A stretch of DNA of 36,175 nt from Chitinivibrionales bacterium (GTDB lineage: Bacteria > Fibrobacterota > Chitinivibrionia > Chitinivibrionales > WJKA01). A program made the position numbers and the translations under genes. Shown piece by piece: positions 7,740 through 15,351 of this stretch; position 1 is the first letter of the stretch; each line of letters begins with the position of its first letter. The DNA is taken from NCBI GenBank assembly GCA_014728215.1, contig WJLZ01000193.1:1-36175 (forward strand). Reading direction: 5' to 3'. Below the pieces are notes generated by a model. The model was given only the letters and a program-made list of their open reading frames with translations. It was not told where the DNA came from and made no database searches.

Positions 7740-7774
7740 ATGAAACCTCGTCAAATATTGGTGTATTATTTCAT

Positions 7775-8635
7775 TTAATGGTATGCACGAAGCAATTGTG
7801 TTTCAGGAGAATCTTTCAGTTTCTGGATTGCTCTTTGCTTGAGTTGCCTGACCCGTTCCCGGGTAATGTCGAACCGCTGCGATATCTCATCCAATGTAAG
7901 CGGAACACCGTCGTTGATACCAAAATAAAGGATAAGTATCTCTTTCTCCTTATCGCACAATGAACTCAAAACATTATAGATCTTCTGCCGAAGCGATACG
8001 GAATTGACATTGCTGTCGGGTGATGATATCGTTGAGTTGGTAAGAATATCAAGAAGTTTCAGGTCCTTCCCCTGAGCCAGGGGAGCATCCAGTGACGCAT
8101 GATTGTTGCCGATACGAACAGCATCGATCACCCTGTCCTTATCGAGATCCAAGTCATCGGCGATTTCTTCAATATCGGGAGTCCTGCTTTTTCGCTGTTC
8201 CAGTTTGCTCTGGGCTTTTCCGATTTTGTGGATAGTTCCCACCTGATTAAGTGGCAATTTGGTTATTCGCGATTGGTTAGCCAGAGCCTGAAGAATAGAC
8301 TGGCGGATCCACCAGACGGCATAGGAAATGAATTTGAAATTCTTGTTTTCATCAAACCGTTTCGCCGCCTTAATCAGCCCAAGATTCCCTTCGTTGATTA
8401 AATCGTTGAGCGGCAAACCCTGATTCTGATAAGTACGGGCAACTCCTACAACAAAACGAAGATTGCACTCGACCAGCTCTTTCAATGCCGACTTATCGCC
8501 TTTTTTAATCCGTCGAGCCAACTGGAACTCATCTTCCCGTGAAAGCGATTTGCTTTTGCTTATCTCTTTGAGATACTGCTCAAGCGATGTTGGCTTGACC
8601 CGGATATTATGTGGAATTGAGATAGTATGTGACAT
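7775..8635 (-). CDS. rpoD: Short RpoD-like sigma-70 factor
   Basis: This 286-aa sigma factor has region 1.2 (SLEQYLKEISKSKSLSREDE), region 2 (NLRFVVGVARTYQNQGLPL, DLINEGNLGLIKAAKRFDE, FISYAVWWIRQSI), region 3 (KLPLNQVGTIHKIGKAQ) and region 4 with the helix-turn-helix LTLDEISQRFDITRERVRQ. Region 1.1 and the large non-conserved insert of proteobacterial RpoD are absent. This compact form is the usual housekeeping sigma in FCB-group bacteria, but the gene could also be an alternative group-2 sigma. Its promoter (8723-8751) is close to the E. coli consensus. It leads a set with the HesB-like and MerR genes. Confidence 0.92.
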   Translation of the reverse strand: MSHTISIPHNIRVKPTSLEQYLKEISKSKSLSREDEFQLARRIKKGDKSALKELVECNLRFVVGVARTYQNQGLPLNDLINEGNLGLIKAAKRFDENKNFKFISYAVWWIRQSILQALANQSRITKLPLNQVGTIHKIGKAQSKLEQRKSRTPDIEEIADDLDLDKDRVIDAVRIGNNHASLDAPLAQGKDLKLLDILTNSTISSPDSNVNSVSLRQKIYNVLSSLCDKEKEILILYFGINDGVPLTLDEISQRFDITRERVRQLKQRAIQKLKDSPETQLLRAYH

Positions 8636-8722
8636 TCTTGTTAGTAGTACATTAAGTTAACATTAAAATGACAATTAAAGTAACACAAAAAAATAATAAA
8701 TATTGCATCTATATAGCAAAAT

Positions 8723-8751
8723 ATATTATTATTACATACAAATAAAGTCAA
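8723..8751 (-). promoter_or_regulatory. Sigma-70 promoter of the sigma-factor gene
   Basis: On the minus strand TTGACT (8751-8746) and TAATAT (8728-8723) are separated by exactly 17 bp. This predicts a leader of about 80 nt before the ATG at 8635. Confidence 0.7.
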
Positions 8752-8817
8752 AATACTTTTTGTTGGGAATAATGATGAGCCTGAATGAAACTGAAAAAAC
8801 AGTAGGGCATAACAGGT

Positions 8818-8866
8818 GCTTCTATATAGAAGCAAATTAGCAGGGAAAAGATTAGCAGGGAAAAAG
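8818..8866. repeat. 16-bp perfect palindrome followed by a tandem 15-bp repeat
   Basis: GCTTCTATATAGAAGC at 8818-8833 is a perfect palindrome. Two bases later the 15-mer ATTAGCAGGGAAAAG begins at 8836 and is repeated at 8851-8866 with one extra A. The block lies between the divergent sigma-factor and methyltransferase genes, about 65 bp before the latter's ATG. It looks like an operator region for the plus-strand operon. The binding protein is unknown. Confidence 0.65.
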
Positions 8867-8931
8867 ATTTGTATATCCCTGAAATTCTGTTCATCTCATT
8901 GGTCCCACTTATCTGAAAGGAGATCCAGAAA

Positions 8932-9696
8932 ATGCCTGCAACTCTTAAGCGATACGATATCACATTTCCCGAAATATCCGGTTTGTCTCAAGACAAAGAA
9001 TGGGTATTGTTTGATGATGGTGAATGTAAGCGAAAAGTGAGATTACATAACTATGATGAGATTTATCAGGTGCCCGGTTTATATGAAGAAATATTCTATA
9101 ATAGCCTTCAATGCTGCTCACCGCGGGTTATTGTATCGATGTTAAAAGAGGAGATGGCCAGGGAAGGTGCTGATCCGAAAAACCTTTCAGTTCTCGATTT
9201 TGGTGCAGGAAATGGTATTGTAGGTGAAGAACTCCGGAAAATCGGCGTTAGCCGGGTTGTGGGTGCAGATATTATTCCGGAAGCGTGCGAAGCCGCATAC
9301 CGTGACCGTCCGGGAGTCTATCATGACTACGCTGTCATGGATTTAAGTCAGATGGATGTTTTTACAACCAAGTCATTGCTTACTCATAAGTTCAATTCCC
9401 TGATTACTGTTGCCGCCCTTGGTTTCGGTGACATTCCAACCCAGGCATTTATCAATGCTTTCAATCTGGTTGAAGATGGCGGATGGATCGCTTTTAATAT
9501 TAAAGAGACATTCCTTTCAGATAAAGATTTTACAGGATTCAAGGATCTTTTACACACAAATCTTGATACGAGTATTTCGATTTGTGCGAGCAAAAACTAT
9601 TGCCATCGCCTTTCAATTACCGGGAAAAAGCTTCATTATGCAGCGGTTATCGGACGAAAGGTATCTGATATGAAAATGAACGACCGCAATAATTAA
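8932..9696 (+). CDS. Class I SAM-dependent methyltransferase
   Basis: The product is 254 aa with a strong AAGGAG Shine-Dalgarno before the ATG. The SAM-binding motif VLDFGAGNGIVGEEL (residues 87-101) and the acidic end of strand 2, VVGADIIPEA, mark a Rossmann-type methyltransferase. The later FNSLITVAALGFGDIPTQAF and GGWIAFNIKETFL fit strands 4 and 5. The N-terminal 60 residues are a substrate-recognition region I do not recognise. It is only 6 bp upstream of the osmoprotectant-type ABC ATPase gene and clearly heads that operon, so its substrate may be related to the transported compound. That link is inference. Confidence 0.85.
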   Translation: MPATLKRYDITFPEISGLSQDKEWVLFDDGECKRKVRLHNYDEIYQVPGLYEEIFYNSLQCCSPRVIVSMLKEEMAREGADPKNLSVLDFGAGNGIVGEELRKIGVSRVVGADIIPEACEAAYRDRPGVYHDYAVMDLSQMDVFTTKSLLTHKFNSLITVAALGFGDIPTQAFINAFNLVEDGGWIAFNIKETFLSDKDFTGFKDLLHTNLDTSISICASKNYCHRLSITGKKLHYAAVIGRKVSDMKMNDRNN

Positions 9697-9702
9697 CCCG
9701 GA

Positions 9703-10482
9703 ATGATTGAATTTAAAAACGTCAGCAAACACTATAATGCAGACACTTACGGGGCAAAAGACCTCAGTTTTCTGGTAAAAGATGGAGAAATCTTTGTTCT
9801 TGTCGGTTTATCCGGATGTGGCAAGACAACCACATTAAAACTGATCAACCGATTGATCGAGGCGGATACCGGGGATATTAAGATTAACGGTATTGATGTA
9901 AAAGAGTGGGATCCTATTGCCCTCAGAAGGAATATCGGGTACGTCATTCAGGACTCCGGCCTGTTTCCTCATATGACTATTGCCGAAAATGTCGCCATTA
10001 TTCCTCGATTAAAACGGTGGAACCGGAAAAAGATCGATGATACGGTCAGATCAATGCTTTCGAAGGTGGATCTTGACCCTGAGATTTACGGGAGCAGGTA
10101 TCCAGCTCAGTTATCGGGCGGCCAGAAAAAAAGAGCTGGTGTGGCCCGGGCACTTGCCGGAAATGCCGAGATTATTCTCATGGATGAACCCTTTGGCGGG
10201 CTCGATCCGATAACCAGGGAAGAACTCCAGAATGAGTTTGTAAAACTGCAAAAAAAGCTGAGTAAATCGGTCGTTTTTGTGACCCATGATATCTTCGAGG
10301 CTGTGAAAATCGGAAATCGTATCGCTGTAATGCACGATGGCCGCATACAGCAGCTCAATTATCCCGATTTAATCCTGCATAATCCCGCCAACAAATTTGT
10401 TGAAAATTTTATCGGGCCTCACCGGGATTATCTGATAAACTATGCAGAAAAACTTGCTCGGGAAAAACGTTTAGTATTATGA
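9703..10482 (+). CDS. opuCA: Osmoprotectant (betaine/choline/carnitine-type) ABC transporter ATPase
   Basis: The product is 259 aa. Walker A is GLSGCGKTT (35-43), the Q-loop is at Q83 (YVIQDSGLFPH), the signature is LSGGQKKRAG (137-146), Walker B is IILMDEPFGGLDP (157-169), and the switch His is in VTHDIFEA. The closest family is OpuCA/OpuBA/ProV, which energises uptake of quaternary amines. It lacks the C-terminal CBS domains that sense ionic strength in many OpuA/OpuC ATPases, so activity control must lie elsewhere. It ends in a 4-bp overlap (ATGA) with the permease gene. Confidence 0.93.
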   Translation: MIEFKNVSKHYNADTYGAKDLSFLVKDGEIFVLVGLSGCGKTTTLKLINRLIEADTGDIKINGIDVKEWDPIALRRNIGYVIQDSGLFPHMTIAENVAIIPRLKRWNRKKIDDTVRSMLSKVDLDPEIYGSRYPAQLSGGQKKRAGVARALAGNAEIILMDEPFGGLDPITREELQNEFVKLQKKLSKSVVFVTHDIFEAVKIGNRIAVMHDGRIQQLNYPDLILHNPANKFVENFIGPHRDYLINYAEKLAREKRLVL

Positions 10483-11117
10483 TGGCTTTTATTCGTTTTG
10501 TGCTTGAAAAAAAAGCGGAAATCCTTACCCTTACCGGCCAGCACATTACCCTGACCGGTATATCGGTATTTCTTGCAATTGTATGCGGGGTACCGCTGGG
10601 TATACTTTTAAGCAGGATCCAGTGGCTGGCGCGATGGGTCCTTGGATTGGCCGGAATTGTTCAGACAATCCCCAGCCTCGCTCTCCTTGGCTTTTTGGTT
10701 CCCATTCCGATTATCGGGGGGATCGGCATTACCCCCGCAATCGTTGCCCTTTTCCTCTATTCTCTTCTTGCGATAATCCGGAATACATATACCGGAATTA
10801 TGCAGGTGGATGATTCCATAAAAGAAGCGGCCCGGGGAATCGGAATGACCGATTGGCAGCTTCTGACAAAAGTTGAGTTCCCGCTGGCATCACCTATGAT
10901 AATGGCAGGAATCAGGATTTCTACCGTTATCTGTATCGGTATCGCAACGCTCTGTGCCGCAATTGGTGCCGGAGGATTAGGCCAGTTTATTTTTCGGGGA
11001 ATATCTCTGGTGAATAACACAATGATTCTTGCCGGGGCAGTTCCCGCTGCGATCCTGGCACTTCTTCTTGATTTTATATTCGAACGATTCGAATCAATGA
11101 TGAAACCTCCTATGTAG
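10479..11117 (+). CDS. opuCB: Osmoprotectant ABC transporter permease
   Basis: The product is 212 aa with about five or six membrane helices, typical of OpuCB/OpuBB/ProW-type permeases. The EAA loop that docks on the ATPase is readable as SIKEAARGIGMTDWQLLTKV. Flanking motifs GIVQTIPSLALLGFLVPI and IATLCAAIGAGGLGQFIFRG are hallmarks of the family. It overlaps the ATPase gene by 4 bp and is followed 16 bp later by the binding-protein gene. Only one permease gene is present, so a homodimeric pore is likely. Confidence 0.93.
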   Translation: MMAFIRFVLEKKAEILTLTGQHITLTGISVFLAIVCGVPLGILLSRIQWLARWVLGLAGIVQTIPSLALLGFLVPIPIIGGIGITPAIVALFLYSLLAIIRNTYTGIMQVDDSIKEAARGIGMTDWQLLTKVEFPLASPMIMAGIRISTVICIGIATLCAAIGAGGLGQFIFRGISLVNNTMILAGAVPAAILALLLDFIFERFESMMKPPM

Positions 11118-11133
11118 AGAATCGGGTAAAGTA

Positions 11134-12054
11134 ATGGGTAAAAAACCTTATTTAATAATTAGTATCGTTGCTCTTGTTATCCTTGTTGCTGTAGGGCTGG
11201 GAATACATTCGATCATTACAATAAACAAGAAACAAAATGGTAGTATTATAATAGGAACGAAAAATTTTACCGAACAGATAATTCTGGGTGAGATAATGTC
11301 CCAGCTCATAGAAAATCGTATGAACGTACCGGTAAAAAGAAAGTTTAATCTGGGTGGAACATTTATCTGCTTTACTGCCCTTAAAAACGAAAAATTAGAT
11401 TGCTATGCCGAATATACCGGCACAGGACTGGTTGCCATTCTTAAAGAAGAGGTAATAACCGAGCCCGACAGTTTGTATCGTAAAGTAAAGGAAGAGTTTA
11501 AGAACCGATGGAACCTTTTGTGGATGCCGCCTTTTGGATTTAATAATACCTATACATTAGCCATGAAAAAATCACTGGCAGAGAGCCTTTCAATCAGTAC
11601 CATTTCCGATCTTAAAAAGAAGAGCGATATTCTTAAGGCCGGATTCAATCACGAATTTATGGGACGTCCCGACGGTTACCCCGGTCTGGTCCAACATTAT
11701 AATTTCAAATTTGAAAAATCTCCCAGAGAAATGGATTCCGGGCTCATGTATAGGGCTATTGATGATGGTGAGGTTGATGTTATCTGCAGTTTTAAGACCG
11801 ACGGCAAAATCAAGGCATACAATCTTGTTACCCTCAGGGATGATAAAAACTTTTTTCCGCCCTATTTTGCCGCACCGCTGGTTCGAAACACGACGGTGCA
11901 GGAATATCCGCAGCTACGTTCTGTACTAACTTCGCTCAAGGGAACTATAAGCGATAAAGAAATGAGTGAATTGAATTTCCGGGTTGATGAGAAAAATGAA
12001 GATCCCGCAGATGTTGCCCACTCATTTCTTCTTCAAAAAGATCTTATCGACTAA
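11134..12054 (+). CDS. opuCC: Osmoprotectant ABC transporter substrate-binding protein (OpuAC/OpuCC family)
   Basis: This 306-aa protein has an N-terminal hydrophobic segment (LIISIVALVILVAVGLGI) without a lipobox, so it looks membrane-anchored or cleaved by signal peptidase I. The mature part starts IIIGTKNFTEQIILGEIMSQ, the classic opening of the OpuBC/OsmF quaternary-amine binders. It continues with YAEYTGTGL and later WMPPFGFNNTYTLAM, where the ligand-cage aromatics are usually found. The final lobe contains VDVICSFKTDGKIKAYNL. It completes a three-component importer with the two genes before it. Choline, betaine or carnitine cannot be told apart by eye. Confidence 0.92.
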   Translation: MGKKPYLIISIVALVILVAVGLGIHSIITINKKQNGSIIIGTKNFTEQIILGEIMSQLIENRMNVPVKRKFNLGGTFICFTALKNEKLDCYAEYTGTGLVAILKEEVITEPDSLYRKVKEEFKNRWNLLWMPPFGFNNTYTLAMKKSLAESLSISTISDLKKKSDILKAGFNHEFMGRPDGYPGLVQHYNFKFEKSPREMDSGLMYRAIDDGEVDVICSFKTDGKIKAYNLVTLRDDKNFFPPYFAAPLVRNTTVQEYPQLRSVLTSLKGTISDKEMSELNFRVDEKNEDPADVAHSFLLQKDLID

Positions 12055-12245
12055 GACAACCTTTTTCGGTGAAAACACCAGATTAATCAATAGAAAGAGA
12101 AAAAGAGACGGGAAACCTCTATGGCAGGAATTACCGGATTTTTAAAAATGTTCCTAAAAGGTTCTTCTTAAAAACCGACAAAAAAACCTTTTGAATAAGT
12201 GGTATATACAATTGCTGCCACATCTTTGAAGAAAGGAATGATGTT

Positions 12246-12473
12246 ATGAATTCACAGAATGATTCGGTCGTTTCCGTATCGGTTGTTGCAATGAATGAAA
12301 ATCTTGCTATCAGTGAAGCTGCAAAGGAAAGCGCATTGCCTCATCCGTGGGCACGATACTGGAGAGATAAGCGATACGAAAAGGCTATTAATGCCGAGAA
12401 AAACGGTCCTTACAGCTGGGTCGTTAGAATTGATAAGGACCTGGCAACAAAGATCGGGAATGAAAACGATTAG
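12246..12473 (+). CDS. Small protein of unknown function
   Basis: This 75-aa protein has an AAAGGA Shine-Dalgarno about 8 nt before the ATG. The second half is rich in aromatic and basic residues (HPWARYWRDKRYEKAI, then GPYSWVVRID). There is no signal peptide or membrane helix, and I do not recognise a family. It lies 191 bp after the transporter operon and 91 bp before tRNA-Leu. An internal start at Met16 is possible. The good ribosome binding site and sensible composition favour a real gene. Confidence 0.6.
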   Translation: MNSQNDSVVSVSVVAMNENLAISEAAKESALPHPWARYWRDKRYEKAINAEKNGPYSWVVRIDKDLATKIGNEND

Positions 12474-12518
12474 GGCATAGTTTTTTAACCGAATGACCGT
12501 ATTATATCGATTATTTCC

Positions 12519-12547
12519 TTATCCACAATATATTTTATCAGGATAAT
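12519..12547 (+). promoter_or_regulatory. Possible promoter of tRNA-Leu
   Basis: TTATCC (12519-12524) and GATAAT (12542-12547) are separated by 17 bp. The start point would fall about 10 nt before the tRNA. The -10 is good and the -35 weak. Confidence 0.4.
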
Positions 12548-12564
12548 TCGTCACACGATGACTT

Positions 12565-12648
12565 GCGGAAGTGGTGGAATTGGTAGACGCGCTAGATTCA
12601 GGGTCTAGTGTACGAAAGTACGTGGGGGTTCAAATCCCCCCTTCCGCA
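12565..12648 (+). tRNA. tRNA-Leu (anticodon CAG)
   Basis: The 84-nt class II tRNA has acceptor arms GCGGAAG and CTTCCGC and discriminator A. The D-arm contains TGGTAGACGC. The anticodon stem is CTAGA/TCTAG around loop TTCAGGG (anticodon CAG). The long variable arm is GTAC-GAAA-GTAC, and the T-arm is GGGGG-TTCAAAT-CCCCC. The CCA end is not encoded. Confidence 0.96.
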
Positions 12649-12759
12649 TTTTCACCATGCATAATTCCAGGTAATAATTGTTTCCAGTCTCAATTTTTTC
12701 AACCGGCTCGACCGTAATCAACCCCGACAATATCATTGTAACTATCCTTATACCAGCTT

Positions 12760-14613
12760 ATGGCGCCGATGAGAAATCATATCGAAATTCTTCCCCGCCC
12801 GGTTGTAGAAAAGATCGCTGCCGGTGAGGTCATTGAGCGGCCGTCATCAGTGCTCAAAGAGCTGATCGAAAATTCAATCGATGCTGAGGCGGAAAAAATT
12901 GAAATCACTGTCGAGGATGCCGGTTTTGCATTAATCCGGGTTGCCGACAACGGTGTTGGTATGTCAAGCGATGATCTTTCCCGTTGTTTGATCCGGTATG
13001 CGACAAGCAAAATAACGTCTGCCGACGACCTCTTTGCTGTTGCCACCCTGGGATTCAGGGGGGAAGCGCTGGCAAGTATCGGTGCCGTGAGTAGAATGGA
13101 AATTATTTCAAGCGATTCGGACAGCGGCCTCGGAACTAAGGTGAATAGTCAGGGAGGCGAAAAATCAGAACCGGAACCCGAATCCCATGTACAGGGCACT
13201 ACAATCACGGTTCGCGATCTGTTTTTTAATGTACCGGCGCGCAAAAAATTCATGAAATCCCGCAAGGCAGAGCGAATGAATATGCTCAAAATGATCGAAC
13301 AGGTCGCTATCGCTTTTCCCACGATCCATTTCAAAGCCTGGTTTGATGGTAAACGGGTATTTGATACACCACCGGTCGATTCTCCACGAATGCGGATAGC
13401 TCAGGTTGCGGGAACCGAATTTGCCAAAGATTTAATCGAGTGCAGAAACAGCAGAGCTGAGATGGGGCTTCTTCTCTATGTCACCCCCCCCACGCATGCA
13501 TCGGCCCGCCCGCGATACCAGAATCTCTATGTGAACCTTCGACGGGCAGATAACGATTCGGTCGCCTATGCTGTCAAAGAAGCCTACCGCCGGTTTATAA
13601 CAACCCAGTACCGTCCGGCATATTTCTGTTTTCTGGATATCGATCCATCCAAAGTCGATGTCAATGTTCATCCGACAAAAAAAACTATCAAATTCGATGA
13701 TGAAAAATCATTGTTTTCCTTTGTTTTTGCATCACTGCAATCGGCAGTCGATACCAATCTCAGGCCGGGCAATGATGAGCTTCCTTATCCGGATTTTCAC
13801 CCTCCGGAATCACAGGGTCGATACTCTGTTGTCCGGGAAGAATCCTCATCGTTGGATACAAAATCACCCGAACAGCTTTCTCCAACACTCTTTTCTTCAG
13901 TTACTGTCGATCAGCACGGCAATATCCCTCAACCGCAAGCATCACTGCAATTTACCTATAAATCCGACAAAACGGAAAAACAACTTGATGGAACCATGGA
14001 TAATACAGTACAATTATCAGAGAACGAAAAAAAGATTTTTCATGATCTGATCTCATGTTATCAAATCCATGAGACCTATATATTAGCGCCGATAAAAAAT
14101 GGTATCCTGCTCATCGATCAGCACGCTGCTCATGAACGGGTTATCTACGAACAGACGCTTTCCGATTTAAGGAATGGGCGAACCGAATCTCAACAGCTGC
14201 TGTTTCCAATCACAATTGAACTCACAGCTTCAGAGAAGTCAGTTGTGAATTCATCGAGCGACTATTTTAAAGCATTTGGTTATGATATCCAGGATTTTGG
14301 CGGTAACACAGTAGCCGTTGCGGCAATTCCGGCTTTTTTAAAAGACTCTGATGTGGAGTATTCAATACGAACTATGGTACAATATCTTCTTGATGAAGAT
14401 GATTCCCGTCGAATATCAGAACCGGAGAAAAGGTATGCAAGCGCCTTTGCCTGCGGCACCGCTGTCCGGGCCGGTCAGAAACTCGATCAGGAAGAAATGA
14501 ACGGATTGCTCAACAGTCTTTTCGCCGCTGAAAATCCCTATACCTGTCCCCATGGACGGCCCACTGTTGTACGAATATCTCTCAATGAACTTTCCCGCAG
14601 GTTCCTGCGGTAA
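12760..14613 (+). CDS. mutL: DNA mismatch repair protein MutL
   Basis: The product is 617 aa. The N-terminal GHKL ATPase shows IAAGEVIERPSSVLKELIEN, VADNGVGM, TSKI and LGFRGEALASIG. The C-terminal domain has the endonuclease metal motif DQHAAHERVIYE, the DQHA-x2-E-x4-E form, together with ACGTAVRAG and CPHGRPTVV. It is therefore the nicking type of MutL found in organisms without MutH. The middle (about residues 335-430) is a Ser/Pro/Gln-rich linker. The start at ATG 12760 has no visible Shine-Dalgarno; ATG 12769 is a close alternative. Ten bases separate its stop from the next start, so it probably leads the plus-strand cluster. No mutS is in this window. Confidence 0.96.
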   Translation: MAPMRNHIEILPRPVVEKIAAGEVIERPSSVLKELIENSIDAEAEKIEITVEDAGFALIRVADNGVGMSSDDLSRCLIRYATSKITSADDLFAVATLGFRGEALASIGAVSRMEIISSDSDSGLGTKVNSQGGEKSEPEPESHVQGTTITVRDLFFNVPARKKFMKSRKAERMNMLKMIEQVAIAFPTIHFKAWFDGKRVFDTPPVDSPRMRIAQVAGTEFAKDLIECRNSRAEMGLLLYVTPPTHASARPRYQNLYVNLRRADNDSVAYAVKEAYRRFITTQYRPAYFCFLDIDPSKVDVNVHPTKKTIKFDDEKSLFSFVFASLQSAVDTNLRPGNDELPYPDFHPPESQGRYSVVREESSSLDTKSPEQLSPTLFSSVTVDQHGNIPQPQASLQFTYKSDKTEKQLDGTMDNTVQLSENEKKIFHDLISCYQIHETYILAPIKNGILLIDQHAAHERVIYEQTLSDLRNGRTESQQLLFPITIELTASEKSVVNSSSDYFKAFGYDIQDFGGNTVAVAAIPAFLKDSDVEYSIRTMVQYLLDEDDSRRISEPEKRYASAFACGTAVRAGQKLDQEEMNGLLNSLFAAENPYTCPHGRPTVVRISLNELSRRFLR

Positions 14614-14623
14614 GGGAGGAATA

Positions 14624-15313
14624 ATGGCTGTCGATAAAGATGGTGATATTACGTCTGTGTGCGCACCGGAAAATCTGAGCGGATCTCATGTCAAAGAAAT
14701 GAAGGCAGCTATCAGCGAGGCGATGGATGAACATAACGACCGGATAGTGATCGACCTGAAAAAAACCGTCTTTATTGATTCTTCCGGGATCGGCGCACTG
14801 GTCTCGCTCGCAAAAGAACTGAAGTCCCGGGGGGAGCAACTTTCTCTTCGTAACGTGCAGGGAGATATCCGGGAACTCTTTGAAGAAACCGGGTTGGATA
14901 AAATCTTTGCCCTGGCTGATAATTCCAGCGATCTGACTCCGGAAGTCGATATCTTTGAGGAATCGGTCGATATCAAGCTCGAGATTGATCAGAAAACACT
15001 CAACAATGTCTGTATTTTTCATTTAAAAGGTGTTATGAATCACCCGCGGGGCTCTCGGTATTTCAAACAGCGGTTTCTTCTTGCCATGGAAAATCATAAC
15101 AGGATCCTTCTCGACTTTGATGATCTGACTTTTTTCGACAGTTTGAGTGTAAGTGTCATTCTTAATATGAATAAACTTATCAAAGATACCGGCGGAAAAC
15201 TTCGTGTTTCAGGCACAAATTATATAGTCAACGACCTTTTTTCTACCCTGAGTATCGACAAGATTATCCCATTTTACAAATCGGCCAGGGATGCGCTTGA
15301 AGAATGGGAATAG
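14624..15313 (+). CDS. Tandem STAS-domain protein (anti-sigma factor antagonist-like)
   Basis: The 229-aa product starts at ATG 14624, which has AAGGGAGGA 4 nt upstream; a longer frame from 14552 lies inside mutL and is not used. Domain 1 (about 6-105) is a canonical STAS fold with FIDSSGIGALVSL and phosphorylatable S53/S54. Domain 2 (about 117-225) repeats the fold (ILLDFDDLTFFDSLSVSVIL) but has Leu174 where the phospho-Ser should be, so it is probably a structural or non-phosphorylated partner. Such proteins bind RsbW/SpoIIAB-type kinases in partner switching. A candidate kinase is encoded at 22068-22973. It lies between mutL and mtaB, apparently in one operon. Confidence 0.88.
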   Translation: MAVDKDGDITSVCAPENLSGSHVKEMKAAISEAMDEHNDRIVIDLKKTVFIDSSGIGALVSLAKELKSRGEQLSLRNVQGDIRELFEETGLDKIFALADNSSDLTPEVDIFEESVDIKLEIDQKTLNNVCIFHLKGVMNHPRGSRYFKQRFLLAMENHNRILLDFDDLTFFDSLSVSVILNMNKLIKDTGGKLRVSGTNYIVNDLFSTLSIDKIIPFYKSARDALEEWE

Positions 15314-15351
15314 AAATCACCGCTTTACGGTATTACCCGTTACAGTAACAA

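Noticed and set aside
12156-12192. AAAAGGTT/AACCTTTT inverted repeat after the transporter operon as a terminator
   Set aside because: The loop is about 21 nt, the arms are AT-rich and no T-run follows, so the structure is too weak to call.
12760-14613. MutL as part of a novel defence system
   Set aside because: All standard ATPase and endonuclease motifs are present and the neighbours are housekeeping genes, so ordinary mismatch repair is the simplest reading.
14552-14623. Longer N-terminus for the tandem-STAS gene
   Set aside because: The extra residues lie within mutL and lack a ribosome site, while AAGGGAGGA directly precedes ATG 14624.
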